A stretch of 64,000 nt of DNA from Petrosia ficiformis (GCA_947044365.1 OX345637.1:8142343-8206342); one strand, 5' to 3'. Numbered from the stretch's first letter, positions 49,572-62,600 are shown. Numbers and translations are program-made. The notes: generated by a model not told the origin, from the sequence alone.

Positions 49572-51271
49572 TTATTCGAGACGAAGTTTCTTAATTTTCT
49601 CGTTTCTCATGGCAGGAACAAGGCCTTTCTCAAAAACAATAGACATCAAAACATCAGCATCTTCAGTGTCAGGATATTGACGTAAGGCCCATTTGATGTA
49701 GACAAGAAACTCATTCCAATCAACAGATCCATCTTTATCCATGTCAAGTGCCATCAATCCTTTCTTAGTACGGCTACACCTGTAGCAACCAAAGTATGGA
49801 GCCATGAAACCATGGTAGAAAGAATCAAATTGGAGCTGTCCATCTCCTTTGCCTTCACATTCCTCGCGGTTATCCCATTCATCCCATTCTTTACGAATCT
49901 CAGCAATTAGGTTGTCATGGTGAACTGCCTTCAATTCAGTGGCTGCAATGACTTCAGCCATTCTAGATGTAAGTTTACCTCCAGATCGATCAAATAATAT
50001 CGCAATTCCAGCCTCACTTTGGTATTCCTCCTTTCTACCTTCGTGAAGATCTTGTAGCATTTTTTTTTTCATTTGCCCACAAATTTCATCATTGAATTGA
50101 GGATTCTCTCCAAACAGCTTTGTAAGTCTATCTTTGAGCATTTCAATAGTAGCAAGAGTTGTGATGCGATTCGGAGTTTCTACACCAAAGAATTCAGCCA
50201 AGTCAAAATCTCCAACACCCAAGAAACCAAAGACCAAATCCACGGATCTTTCTCCATAAACTACTTGTTTGGGATGAGGTGGTTTCCCAGTTGTCAGTTT
50301 AGTAATAGCTGTCGCTGCTTTCCTGAAGTAAGTGCAGTTGTACTTTTTTAGAATCTTAGTGTTACCCAAGCGAATAAGATTCATCATGGTAATGGAAGAA
50401 CAGGCATGGCCCAAAGCAGCCCCCTCTTCGCACAAGCTAGCCCATACACCATCAGCTCCAGCACTGAGACAATCTAGTGTGAGGCCGTTTGGAGATCCCA
50501 CTTCTGATGAATGTGAACCAATATTTTACCATCTTTCCAGCCATTTTTATCCATGGTCCTTCGTAAACTGGCAGTCCATGCCTCCAGTTCTTCAGGAAGA
50601 TACTCTCCGAGTGGATCTTCGAAGCAAAGAGCAAACATACGACGGTTGGGTGGCAGTTGAGAGAGAAACTTTGTAATAGTGAGTACACGCTCAGGATACT
50701 TTTTCATTGCAATGGGAAGATCCCGGAAGTTGAGAAGGATTTTTGCATCTGGGGAGATATGATTGAACACCCAGTTGATCCTCTTACGAAGAAGTTTACA
50801 CATGTCATCAACAGTGAACTTTGTTCCCCATTCGCAGCTTTCGTCAGCAAAATCGGCTTCAAAGAAGTTATTGATAAGTCCATATTTCTTGTTTTTCTTC
50901 AAACCAACAGGAATCTTGTCTGTTTCGTACGTACCATTCACAACTCCATCCTGAGATACCTCAGAGAAAGAGTAAAAGTTGGAAAAATCTTCACCTGTAG
51001 CTCTAAGGTACTCCACAAATTGGTCATCAACTCTTTTCATGTTTGCGAAAGAAGCAACAATGATGTCCTTGATGCCACACTTTTTGATTTCGTCATAAAT
51101 ATCTATCTTGTTCTTCAAGGTGTGACTACGCAATTGACCAACTGTACTCTCGCGAATCGAGTTGTCAAGACAGAAAAAATCAAGATTCTTCAGCCTCTCT
51201 CTTTTTTGGATCCTCACATCTTCAATATGGCTTTTGATCGTTTTTACTTCGTCACAGATATCAGTATCCAT
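49572..51271 (-). pseudogene. DRE-TIM/EF-hand gene copy B, frameshifted
   Basis: Nearly identical to copy A over the whole gene. One T is missing at about 50476 (CTAGTGTGAGG against CTAGTTGTGAGG), which breaks the frame just after HIHQKWDLQTAS, between the metal-type HxH motif and the GADG loop. The original ATG has become ATT; an Ile-to-Met change three codons later restores a possible start at 51271. The two halves are otherwise open (50474-51271 and 49572-50501), with the EF loop kept as D.DKDGSVD.NE. The few differences say the copy is young and recently lost. Translation would yield a 265-residue half-barrel, unlikely to work. Confidence 0.88.
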
Positions 51272-51340
51272 ACCAGCAATCTCGCAAAGACTTTGGTCAG
51301 TAATGACTAGCGCAACTTAAATAGTCGCGTATCTACCCAA

Positions 51341-51511
51341 CCAGACTTTGCCCCGTCCCCAGGCTGCCCACGCATCCACGAGAATCTGGGGACGAGGCAA
51401 AGTCTGACTAGTCTACTAGCGTCGTCACCAACACCATAATAATAACGAATGACCTAACTTGATGCATATGTAACATGTGCATGAAGTAGGTCATTCACTA
51501 TTATTATGGTG
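51341..51511. repeat. two adjacent foldbacks upstream of copy B
   Basis: 51341-51406 pairs CCAGACTTTGCCCCGTCCCC with its inverse. 51432-51511 pairs CACCATAATAATAACGAATG with its inverse. Both are short hairpin MITEs stacked directly upstream of the broken DRE-TIM copy. Confidence 0.8.
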
Positions 51512-51520
51512 ACATGTTGG

Positions 51521-51837
51521 CATAGGCGTAGCTACGTACGACCGGGGCCACCGCCAACCAGCCAGTTAATTAATTTTGATGGGTGTGTTTGTCTTACTTA
51601 TCGGCATGGATGAGCAAGTGACTGACATAAGACGAGACATAAGGAGCTTCTTTGCTACTTCTAACGAGTCTGATACTTCCGATTCTGCCTTTTCACAGCC
51701 ATGATCAGCTGCTGCTCCCGTCGCGTCGTTCCTCATCACATCGTCGGTGTAATTATTACGCAAAGTGACCACGCCTATCACAAATATAATTAGCTCCGAA
51801 AGATTTCGGCGCACTTTCAGCCCTGGCTACACCTATG
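51521..51837 (+). mobile_element. hAT-like element with CATAGGCGTAGC ends
   Basis: Ends CATAGGCGTAGC and inverted GGCTACACCTATG. The flanks (catgttgg, taacttgg) agree at 5 of 8 positions, weakly supporting an 8-bp target repeat. Inside, 51611-51705 encodes MDEQVTDIRRDIRSFFATSN and a Ser/Asp-rich stretch before a stop, resembling the leader of ZMYM1-like hAT transposases (from memory). It splits the SLC35F tail relic. Confidence 0.55.
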
Positions 51838-52060
51838 TAACTTGGCTAACTGGAAAATTACTGCAATGGACCTCATTATTGGAGGGTTCTTACTTATGCT
51901 TGTTCCTCCCTCTACGTCTCTCTGGATAGAGGGGAAAATGTGTTGTAAGAGGTACCAGCCTAACAAACAGCAAAACAGATGTGTGCATTTTTGTACAGAA
52001 TTCATAAGAACAATTAAATTTATAATAATTATATATATTATACAGAAAATACATGTTTGA
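51838..52060 (+). pseudogene. SLC35F last-exon tail relic
   Basis: 51845-51972 matches the end of exon 6 (LANWKITAMDLIIGGFLLML... to KQ) and then runs into unrelated codons. The beginning of the exon is cut off by the transposon at 51521-51837. 3' flank similarity to copy B continues, rearranged, to about 52400. It shows that another SLC35F unit once followed the second DRE-TIM gene. Confidence 0.85.
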
Positions 52061-52655
52061 CGTATAAATTGTTAGGTTGCAGAATGAGTGTGAATTTGGC
52101 TTTACAATTTTACAGTTAACATCTACTGAAATTATTCCAGTCCTTCACCACCAAGCTCAAGATGAATTAAAAATTGAATTACGTAGGTATACCCTGGCCT
52201 GAATGTACATGTAGATACTACTAACATCCGGGTGGTGTTTCTATGATCACTATAACATGTCTATAGTATGTGTGACTGTCCACACGAAAAGTACAACTTG
52301 GTGTATAATATACACTTACAAAACCTCACTATTAATATTCAGCCATTTTGCATATTAAAAAAAATGGTAGCTAAGAATACCAAGCTTCCTGCACAAACAG
52401 TGAATGTTTTGTGCTGAGTTGTATATTTTTGCACGGGCATAATGATACATTGGCATATAATGAAAATCATACTAAAAATGAGTTATCAAGTAAGTGTTTG
52501 TACATGTGTGTAATACAAAGAATGAGCTCATTGAGTGTTTAGTTACATTACAATATTTTGAAGTATATAGGCACTCTAGAACACATCAGAGTTACACATC
52601 TGAACTGTATCAACAATTGTTTTAAGTTTCCTATACTAAAATCACACAATTGATA

Positions 52656-55637
52656 CTAAGAACTCGTTGAGGTTTGTGTTGTCTTGTCATTTTCTTTTGT
52701 CTTCAGATCTTTTTGCAAGACATATGCATCAGGTGGATCAATACGTTTGTAATAATCTTTTTTTTCTCCTACAATCTTGAATCCTGATCTCTCGTAGAAC
52801 GTAATGGCCTCATCATTACTAACTTGAACATGACTAGGGGACAAATATAGCACTACATGTTTAGAGAATATCTATTACATTTATAAGTTTCGTACAGGCA
52901 ACCTCTGGGAGGGGATAAATGTCACATGTAATAAGGAATGAAGTTGTCTATTATGGCACATGTAATTTTGAAGTATACTGTAAAGTTAGTTTGGTAATCA
53001 TTTTTCATTTTATAGTTATAAATAAAGATTCTATCCTCCAGTTTGTTCAGTTGCCTCACAGATGTTTGTGACCAGAATTGATTTATCAACTTCTGGATGC
53101 TCCACATCTAAAGTACACTGTTCAGTTTTACTCTACCCACAATAAATTCTGTGTGAAACCCTTATAGATTCTATCACTCACAGATATATGCAGTCTAAGT
53201 TTCCATCTTCCTTTGCAATTTTCAATACATGATTTAACATCAAAGTACCTTAAAAAAACAGTAAAACAATATATCAATCTTTAGCTATCACACTCTATAA
53301 TTTAATATACACCCTATCATTGATGTTTTCACGATATGAAAATTGTAACAACACATTCAAATTGTACTCTCATTTATTAGTAAATAAGTCATTCATATTT
53401 TAATTTAGGCTTTACATGTAATATAGTATAATGTAGTTTAATGCCATGAAGTTAATACAATTACTGTAATACAAATACAAATACAAAGTAACTAAATAAC
53501 AAAGCAAACAATTGAAACTGACATACACCGAAAAGAATTCATAGGCGATTCTAGGATTTGACTACTGGTCAGGCACAGTAATAAAAGGAACGGTACACAA
53601 AACATGTAGAAACATTTTGAGCATAATTAATTATTTATGAGGGGTGTGGTCAATCAATAAGGTCTATAAATACCTTACATGTTGCTTATCTGGAGACATG
53701 CAAGTGATTTTTTTTGCAAGTTAGACGTTGCAATTTGTGTCTACTATAATTACGTGTTTCAGCTCCACCCAATGCGTTAACTTGGGTGGAGCCAGTAAGC
53801 ATTATTGATGAGTGGGCAAAGAAAAATGAGCTGTGTATAAATAGTCACTTATATTTAATTATATATAATTACAATAAAGTTTGTTTAGAAAATTTTAGTC
53901 AAGCGCAGACGCTACCAGGCCTGATCCTAGAACTGCCTATGGAAGAATCATATTGATATGATCATGTATGGGAAATTCATCTGATCATTCTGAACTCAAG
54001 TAATGAACACTTTTCTAAGATCTAAGACTCTAAGTGAATTTGAATGACATTTAGTTTTCTATACACCTAATCTTGTTTGTGATTTAGTTAATGGTCATAC
54101 ATATTAAAACACATCCTGCCAGACAGAATTGAAAATGGTTATTTTCATGTGCAAAAGTTGCAAATCTCCTACCTCATAGGTGACAGAAATCACAGAACCA
54201 AGGGGACCTTTGGGGGGGGGGAGGTCATGCTCCCCGCAATGTTTATTATAAACCTAAGAAATACAGAATCCGCAGAGATATCTCTTTGAGTTGTGGCCCA
54301 TCTCCAAGTGCACAAGAAGTGCTCAATCTTCCAAGTAGGCTAAATCACCGATACTGTTTATCCAGTATATACTTAAAACTGTCTCAGTAGCCTATATATG
54401 TATTATGTGAGAGGTAGTTAATTTATTTAAGAGGTGGTTAATTTATCTGAGAGGTGGTTATTCCCGACCAGTGCCAACCAGTGTGGGCAGAACACTGCAT
54501 TATAATAGCATGTAGAATCCAACCACCACTCTAAATATCCTGAGCAGAACACTGATAATGTGTAGTCTGATTACATCTTGTAATAATTATTTATTGACGC
54601 AGTTTATTATTAGTGAACATTTAATTGACCATGCTCCTCATGAATAATTAACGACTAAACATTTTTGCTTTGTCTCTATAATATGTTTCTTCGCCTATGT
54701 TCCACTTATCTCCTTAATCTCCCTTCAAAAATCACAACCATCTCCTATCCCTCTCTCCATTCATTCATTCTAAATTCCTATGCATGTATCCAACCAAGGA
54801 TAAGAAAATGGGCCATTCGGTAAATGATAATTTCAATAAAACACTACTAAATATGGTATCCAAGAGGAGTAACTACTGCCACACCTAAATACCCAATTTA
54901 GTTGTGTTCTTAAGCAGAATAGCAAGTGTTTAATAAGCAATCAATCATTTATTTAATGTTCCTTTTCACTTCCACAGCTATATATATGGTATCACTCTAT
55001 ACCTCCTGTCTTTTATTTTCATCCTCTCAACTTATCACTATCCTAAATGGTATCACTGTACATACACATATACCCTATCTTTCACTTTCATCCTCTCAAC
55101 TTATCACTATCCTATATGGTATCACTGTACATACACATATCCCCTATCCTTCACTTTCATCCTCTCAACTTATCACTATCCTATATGGTATCACTGTACA
55201 TACACATATCCCCTATCCTTCACTTTCATCCTCTCAACTTATCACTATCCTATATGGTATCACTGTACATACACATATCCCCTATCCTTCACTTTCATCC
55301 TCTCAACTTATCACTATCCTATATGGTATCACTGTACATACACATACCCCCTATCCTCTGCTCTTACCTATTCCTAATCTTCTATATGGTGCTAAACATC
55401 CCAGTGTCATAATGTATAGTTTCCTCAATTCTCCTTCAGTTTCAATACGACAACACACTCCACCAACAACAACATCATTAAAATATGCTGTGAATATGAA
55501 ATTGTATGTATGTTTGCATGACAAAAAGTATAACTTTACATATGTATGTATGTGTATCATTTTGTGTGTATAGTATGAATTTAGTATTAGCATATGTATT
55601 ATGTACATTGTACCAGTATTATATTATATACATGTAT

Positions 55638-55694
<57 letters not shown>

Positions 55695-57329
55695 TGTGTA
55701 TTGTGGTTTAGAGGTCTATATGCATTATATAAACTCGCCAAGGAGGAGGTTTGAAAATATATCACCTGAGAGCAAAAGGCCTATGCAAGGGTGATATATT
55801 TCCAAAACTTCCGAATTGGTAGGTTTATATAATGCATATCAATGAACCATGATAATTTATATATGATATAAGTTATAACTAATAATGGAGATTCGTACAT
55901 GTTAGATTTCAGTCCACCATTTTGAAAGCCACACCTTCTGAGCATACACATTGGCTTCTCTAGTACGAGGTTTATGTACAAAATTTATATTTTGTATATA
56001 AACCTTGTACTAGAGAGGAGCCAAATATGGCTACATCCCTCATTGAAAATGTATGGCTATAAATCTCATTATAAGATAATAATTATAAATTCATTATTAT
56101 ATAAGATATATATATATATATATATAATTTATATATATAATTATATAGGTGATGTCATGCCACGAGTGGTATATCAGGTTTATAACCACCGATCCCAGAG
56201 GGTGAAATGGCATGACATATTTCATGACTTCAAACTTTATACACCTTAATGAAGCAACAAACCACACATATCACACCTTGGTGCGTTTAATCACATTTAT
56301 GGCACTGTCGAAGGCTGGCTTCATCATGATATATATATAATATTATAAATTATATATATGACTATGTCTTATGTACAAAGCATATAATTAGAATATATGC
56401 ATAAGCAATTGAGCAAGTGTGCAAATGCTAAATTATATATTATATAACTTAAATAATTATAATTATTATGCACACGATTATCAGTTATGAATATGAGTTA
56501 TGAATATCACCAGCTCCACAATTAGTTAATTATAAAGACATAGTTAATACTTACCTAGTTTTGCTAAATCTCCTAACTCTAGTACATCAGAATAAAACTG
56601 TAATAGAATACAAACCTTAAATTGTTATAAATTATAATTAGTCTTGGGATGCAGATGTTGACATCTGTGGAAACTGTTTATTAATGAAGTTGGCTCTGCA
56701 CAAAACAGTGCAGACCAATCAAACTCATTGAATTGTGTGACATACATTTTAATCATAGTAACATGGATACTACCGAACTTTCAACTCTCACCTTGGTGTC
56801 TTCTTGTGACTAACAAAGTATTATGTTGGTGTCTATGACTTTTTTTGATGGTGTGCTCTCCAGCTGAGTAAGTTAGAACCTTCGTTAGTCACAGGAAGAT
56901 AGCAAAGTGAGGGTTAAACAGTTCATGTTACTAACGATTAAATGTACATCACACAGCTGCATAATTTTGTCATTTCCATTCTACCAACTTTGTACATAGC
57001 AGTTTCTCTAATTGTCACCTCATTGATCTGGCCACAAAACACTATCAATTATTTTACTCATATATGCATTGAGAAAAATAGCACAGACAAACACAACATG
57101 CCTTGAAATATAGCACATAACTATCACATGTACTACTCACCCTATCAGAATAACTAACAGGAAATATAACAGAATTGAGTTTTCTCAATTGTTTGAGGTT
57201 ATGTTGAGTTACATCGCCAAGTTCCATACGGGCACTATGAAAATTATACTAATCATTATATATCCACATGTACATGTCATAGTTATGGTACAGTATATAT
57301 TTCAACACTCACTCAACGATTTTAGGCAT
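52656..57329 (-). CDS. NAA50: N-alpha-acetyltransferase 50 (San)
   Basis: Six exons on the minus strand: 57329-57313, 57234-57141, 56597-56555, 55487-55368, 53248-53182, 52833-52656; 172 residues with all phases joining (human 169). GNAT-fold enzyme that acetylates Met-starting N-termini and supports sister-chromatid cohesion, usually with the NatA complex. Landmarks: MELGDVTQHNLKQLRKLN, IFPVSYSD, FYSDVLELGDLAKL, AYFNDVVVGGVCCR, LYIMTLGCLAPYRRLGIGT (acetyl-CoA loop R/Q-x-x-G-x-G/A as RRLGIG), LHVQVSNDEAI and YYKRI.PPDAYVLQK. The first exon is only 17 nt (MPKIV + 2 nt) and is inferred from start, donor GTGAGT and phase; an internal ATG at 57227 is the alternative start. Introns hold a 69-bp minisatellite and a foldback. 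Confidence 0.95.
53249..55367. other. long NAA50 intron
   Basis: No gene inside. 53520-54700 is ordinary AT-rich DNA with a short G-run at 54214-54222. The 3' third holds the 69-bp minisatellite described separately. Confidence 0.5.
55013..55350. repeat. 69-bp minisatellite
   Basis: Five units of 69 bp (TCATCCTCTCAACTTATCAC onward), ending 17 bp from the NAA50 exon 4 splice donor (minus strand). Because 69 is divisible by three, plus-strand frames stay open across it. Those frames are artefacts. Confidence 0.92.
55640..56260. repeat. TA tract and inverted repeats in NAA50 intron
   Basis: (TA)n at 55640-55690, then paired inverted pieces: CCTGAGAGCAAAAGG/CCTATGCAAGGGTGATATAT around 55755-55810, TATAAACTCGCCAAGGAGG-type arms, and ACCTTGTACTAGAGAG/CTCTCTAGTACGAGGTTTAT around 55953-56020. 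Probably stacked foldback elements. Confidence 0.5.
56783..56920. mobile_element. foldback MITE in NAA50 intron
   Basis: Left arm AACTCTCACCTTGGTGTCTT, right arm inverse AACCCTCACTTTGCTATCTT, each continuing into CTTGTGACTAAC/GTTAGTCACAGG. A solo left end recurs at 59047-59082. Non-coding. Confidence 0.7.
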
Positions 57330-57500
57330 TTTAATTCAGTTATTAAAGCATGTCAGCTTTCAGCCACACCTCTAATAGGGAAGCGATCGCGATCGCGACC
57401 CCGAAATTCTGGCCGGCCCAAAGGTCAGGTTGCCACGCCTGCTTTCAGTGTTGTGCGTTGGAGTGTTACAAAATTTAAAGCTATTACACAACATTCACTT
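57330..57500. promoter_or_regulatory. likely NAA50 promoter with GC-rich palindrome
   Basis: Immediately upstream of the first NAA50 exon lies a patch far richer in G+C than its surroundings, with GCGATCGCGATCGC (57383-57396) and GGCCGGCC (57411-57418). Position and composition suggest a core promoter; no TATA-like box is evident. Confidence 0.4.
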
Positions 57501-59685
57501 AGAAGAGGGAACTGGTATGATTCTGAAACTTATTTTACATTTACTTATTGATTGTTTTTATTTTAGTCATAACTTCTAGTTGTTAGGGCCTAGGCCCACA
57601 GGCCTATCTTGCAAAGCGAAGGGTGTGGCTCGCCAGACTAACCTTTGGATACACAATTACTTGGAAAAGGTATGTAATTATATTTATGCGTATTATATTT
57701 GCATAAATCTTTGCCTGATATCGTACAAACCTTTGTAACCCAAGTTGTGTTTCCCCTGAAATTCAATTGAAGGCTTTTAACATTTTTGTGTTCAGTCTTA
57801 TTGCTGTACAATGTAGCTCACCAGTCAAACCCTCATAGTGATGTAATGCCTTATTGTATACTATTAATTATTTCGAGTATATATATAAGTGTAATAATTA
57901 TACACAATGCCTAGTATTACTAACGTTCCTCTTAATGATGTTTTTAAAAATTTTAACCTATGGTTTATACTATCCATATTATAGGACATGTGAATTTGAG
58001 TAATTTGTTTTATATTATGTCTGAAATTGATGTATTGTTTTTCTGTGTTCTGAAATGATGATCATCAGGGTAATCCATAACTGTCTATTACCACTCTTAC
58101 CTTTAGTCTACTTTTAATTGCGTGTAGCAACTTTAGGCACTAACATGATAATCAATAAAATTAGTACATGTTATATATTATTTTTTAATCATTAATTTAT
58201 ATTGGGCATATTAGGCATGGCTCAGAAATTCACTAAAAATAAATGCATGCTATATCTAAATTCAAGCATATAAAAATCGCTAAATTTAATCTCTTATTAA
58301 AATTGATTTATATAATTTATTACAATTAATCAATTTTCACTGCAAAACACTTCTGCATGATTGAAACATTTTCTAAAATACTGTTTTGAGGAACCATGAA
58401 GCAGGAAAACAAGTGGTGATTTAATATTAGTTTTTATATGTAAAAGCTCTGTTTATCGCCAATATAGTAAAAATATTTGCTACAGTTTGGATAGCATGAA
58501 TATATTAAATACTGCTTTACATGTCAGCAAGTTATAATAACATTCATCTCCTTTGTAAGTACAATTTACAATGAGTATGAATACTGTTGTCTTTGTCAGT
58601 ATAATAAAGTTTTTATTGTGTCCAAATAAAGCAACAACCATTTTACAGTGCATGTCTGTAGCAATTATATATAGATCTCCTTATAATGCAGAAACACTAT
58701 AATTAGCAATTTTATCAAGGCTTGTTTGCTTCTTGTGTACTGCACATACTTCACTTTGGGCACAAAAGATAAGAGCGAGCCTAGGAATTTTATTCTGGGC
58801 CCTAAAACAAGGCCTTTCATACTAATTAATTACTCACAAATTGGTTTAGTCACATACATGTCACTTGTGTGCTTCATTAATTTGACTGTGTTGTTTTTGT
58901 GTAAATTTGACCTTCAGTTTTATATAGAATAGTCTTTCAGGCAACTGGAAACAGCAGAAATATTATTGTAGAATGGAAATGGGAAACAAATTTTGAGTGG
59001 AAATGGGAAACAAAATTTTGAAAATGCTAGCCGATACTGTACTTTCAAACACTCACCTTGGTGCTTTCTTGCAACTAACGAAGCATGGTTTTGACATATA
59101 TATATATATATAGCTTTCATAGAAGATCTTCTGTGTAACTAAATGACTTAAAATTCTGCGCTGTTTAAAAATGTGGAAGTCATACAGGTGAGTTGATCGA
59201 TTACTGCTTTCATGCTCACTCAGTATCATCTTCAAGTATAATTGGGCAGTATTGTTTAATGTCCACTGAACCCAGCCCTTTGATCCTTTCCTGTTTCCAT
59301 TCCCACATTTCTGCCTTTTCTAGTTGCCCTAGTGTCTCAACTGTGTCCTTTAAACTGATCTGACTCCAGTTTATTAGTTACAAAGGCTTAGATCTGAGAC
59401 AGTCAATTACCATTAACAGAGTATTAATGTAAGAAATGGCATTTCAATGTTGGTATACCCTGGTATTTATGGTCAGAAAGTGAATGTTATTATTATGGGG
59501 AAACATTGCTGAAGTCTAAAAGAGATCACCTTTTGTGCTAGCTACAACAAAGAGCTTCTAGAAAATATAATTTCCATAAAATGAAATTGTATTGATCAAA
59601 ATAAAAACATATACATCAGATTGTACATGTAATTGTATTATGGTTACATTTGAAAATTCAACATCATTAGTGTTCACCGACTATC
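57500..59685. other. spacer upstream of the micro-exon gene
   Basis: AT-rich DNA with no supported gene. 58955-59020 has a short repeat (TGGAAATGGGAAACAAA twice). 59047-59082 is a solo MITE end. The promoter of the gene beginning at 59686 should lie in the last few hundred bases, but no clear box is visible. Confidence 0.5.
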
Positions 59686-62600
59686 ATGGCTGCACATGTA
59701 AGTGGATATATTTCTCATTCACCTATCCATTATTATTCTACTTCACAATGTGTCCTGAATTCTGCATTTCTGTATCATAACTATGATGATGAACATTTCG
59801 TTTGTTAGTTGGTGAGTGTAATATACTATCCTTTAACTTCATGACAATACAAATTATTTATACACAAAATTTATATCTTGAAATTGGTCCTCTCCTTACA
59901 TTTCATCGTATGTATGCATGATGACATATCAATAGTGGGTGAGTTGACTGTTAATTAGTTTTCATAAGATTATGTATTTCTAATTCCAAAGAGCCTTTCG
60001 TATGATAATGTTAACTATTAATTTGTGTGTGGTTTCACTGATGCAATAATGTTGATTGAACTGTGTATTATTAGTAATATTATTTTGATCCATGGAGCCT
60101 TTGATGGTGTCATAATGAATATTTCGCATGATAGAAATTACAACGAACATTAAATTTTAATAATAGGCACATACTAGTTATGAGGGGAATCAACCACTAA
60201 TTGAGTGAAAATGACCACACCGTTAATGAATAATTAATAAGATACAAAACATTCCAGCAGCATGTTCATTTTCACCCTCAATCTGAAATATTCTCTGCTG
60301 CCTATGCTTAGTGATATTGAATAAATTATGAAAAATGCTCATAGGGATATTATATGTTATATGTTATATACCTACAAAATCATAAATTCTTTTATCTTTT
60401 ATTCTTCGGTTTTGCATGCAATATGATGACTAACAAATCACTCAATTCATTCATTAGCTGGTGAGTTTATCTTATAACTATTATTTTCCTGACATCATGC
60501 ACATAAAATTGACATATTTTTGTGTGTCTTGAATCTGTTGTCTTGTGTATATTATATATTATTTTTATTAAATAATGTGCACATACACATTACAATGTGT
60601 TCTGAAATGTACAGCATGACAACACTAGAGATGAGTGTAATTTATTCATTGCTAATTTCTTCATGACAATATTGATTTATTTATTGTTATATTTCACATA
60701 CAATGCCTCCTGAATTCTGTTCTCTTATAATACATGACTGTCACTATTAGAGAGTGAGTATAATCATTAGCTGTATTATATATTCTTAAATTCTCTCCTT
60801 TTTTATATGATTAATTATTTTGTGACTGCATTAGCAAGTGAGTATAATCATTAGATTATTAATTTCCATGATATGAATAATTTCTATCTTTATACTTCAC
60901 AATGTATCCTGAAATCTGTTCTCTCGTTCATCCTATGATGACACAGGATGTAAGTAATACTTAACATTTATTTCATTTCGTTTTATTTTTATTATTATGA
61001 TTGTGTCCTGAAAACTGAACTCTTGTGCTTAATTCCTGAATGCTTCATTAGTCTGTGAGTGTAACTTATTAATTACTCATTTTTATGACATCATGAATTT
61101 TATTTACTATACTGCAAATTGTATCCTGAAATCTGTTCTCTTCTATTTAACGGATGATAAATCTTTACATATATTAGTATGTGAGTGATTAAACAATTCC
61201 AATAAATGAGAATTTTTAATTTTATATCTCCATAATGTACATGTATATTTATGCTGCAATTTGGTTCTCTTCCACTTCTGTTATTATGATGCATTATAAT
61301 TCATTAGGAAGTGAGTCTAATCTCAATTTAATAACACTATTTTATTCTATCTTCATAATGTTTTCTAAACTTGCAATTTGGTCACATCTTGTGGTGACAT
61401 ATCACTATACAATCAATAGAAAGTGAGTATAATTGTTTTAGTTATAAATTTACAAATACTATTACTCTACTTCACAATGTGTCCTGAAATGTATTCTCTT
61501 GTACTTCTGTTTCACTACGTCATGAGGCTGTAAGTATAATTACTATTTTTATAACACATTACAAGTATCTCCATTATGTGTCCACATGCATTGATTCATC
61601 TTATAATGACATATCTTCATTAGATTGTGAGTGTATTTTCTTCATTATTAACTTTATGAAATGAATATTTCTTTTATTATACACATCACAATATGTCTTG
61701 AAATCCATTTTCTTGTACTGTATGAAAATATTACTTCACCATTTTTTCCAAAACCTTCTCTTGTATTTCTATATATAACACATCACTTCATTAGCAAGTC
61801 CAAGTGAGTTTATTTTATTTTTGATATAATGATTCACAATATTTATGTTCCATTCTATCATACTGTTGTACATTTACTCTTTCTTGTAATGGCATATCAC
61901 TATATTTTAAAGCAAGTAAGTGTGTAATCTTTTGATATATTACAGACATTTTTTACTTTATAAAATGCTTTGTGAATTGTGTTCTCTTGGATCTTGTTTC
62001 ATTTTATAATGATGGGTCACTACATTGATTAGTTGGTGAGTACACTGCAAAAACAGTTTAGTTATTTCAACCAGTCAGTTGGTTCCCTCAATTGCATTTC
62101 AAATATCCCGTTACTGCTCAATTGAGGTGTTGAAGAGTAGGCCAGCTTAACTTATGGTGTTGGAATGTTGTTCACAGTGACATGTAAATTAGTCATGATT
62201 CACAGTTTACAGTTCAGTACTTCCCACTATAAGTTTACATAATTACTGACATTGTATCACTATATAATATAGTCACTGTGAACACAACATTTTAATACAA
62301 ACTGGCTTACGTTCCAACAGCAGTATGGTGTGAAAAGGTATATTATTAAATTGGCATACAATTGAGGTAACCAACTGATTGGTTGAAATAACCAAACTCT
62401 ATTTGCAGTGTATATAATCTACATAGATGAATCATATATACATGTATAAATTATTATTATTATGCTACATGTATTATACTTTATATTATGCAAGTGTCAT
62501 GAGGAGTGGTTTTGGAGGCGAAAATCCATATAATTATTTGTATATAATTATTTGTATAATGTAATTATACTTATTTATATTTTGCATTGTGTCCTGAAAA

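Noticed and set aside
54926..55573. 215-codon plus-strand frame and its 121-codon neighbour
   Set aside because: Produced by a 69-bp tandem repeat and partly antisense to NAA50 exon 4.
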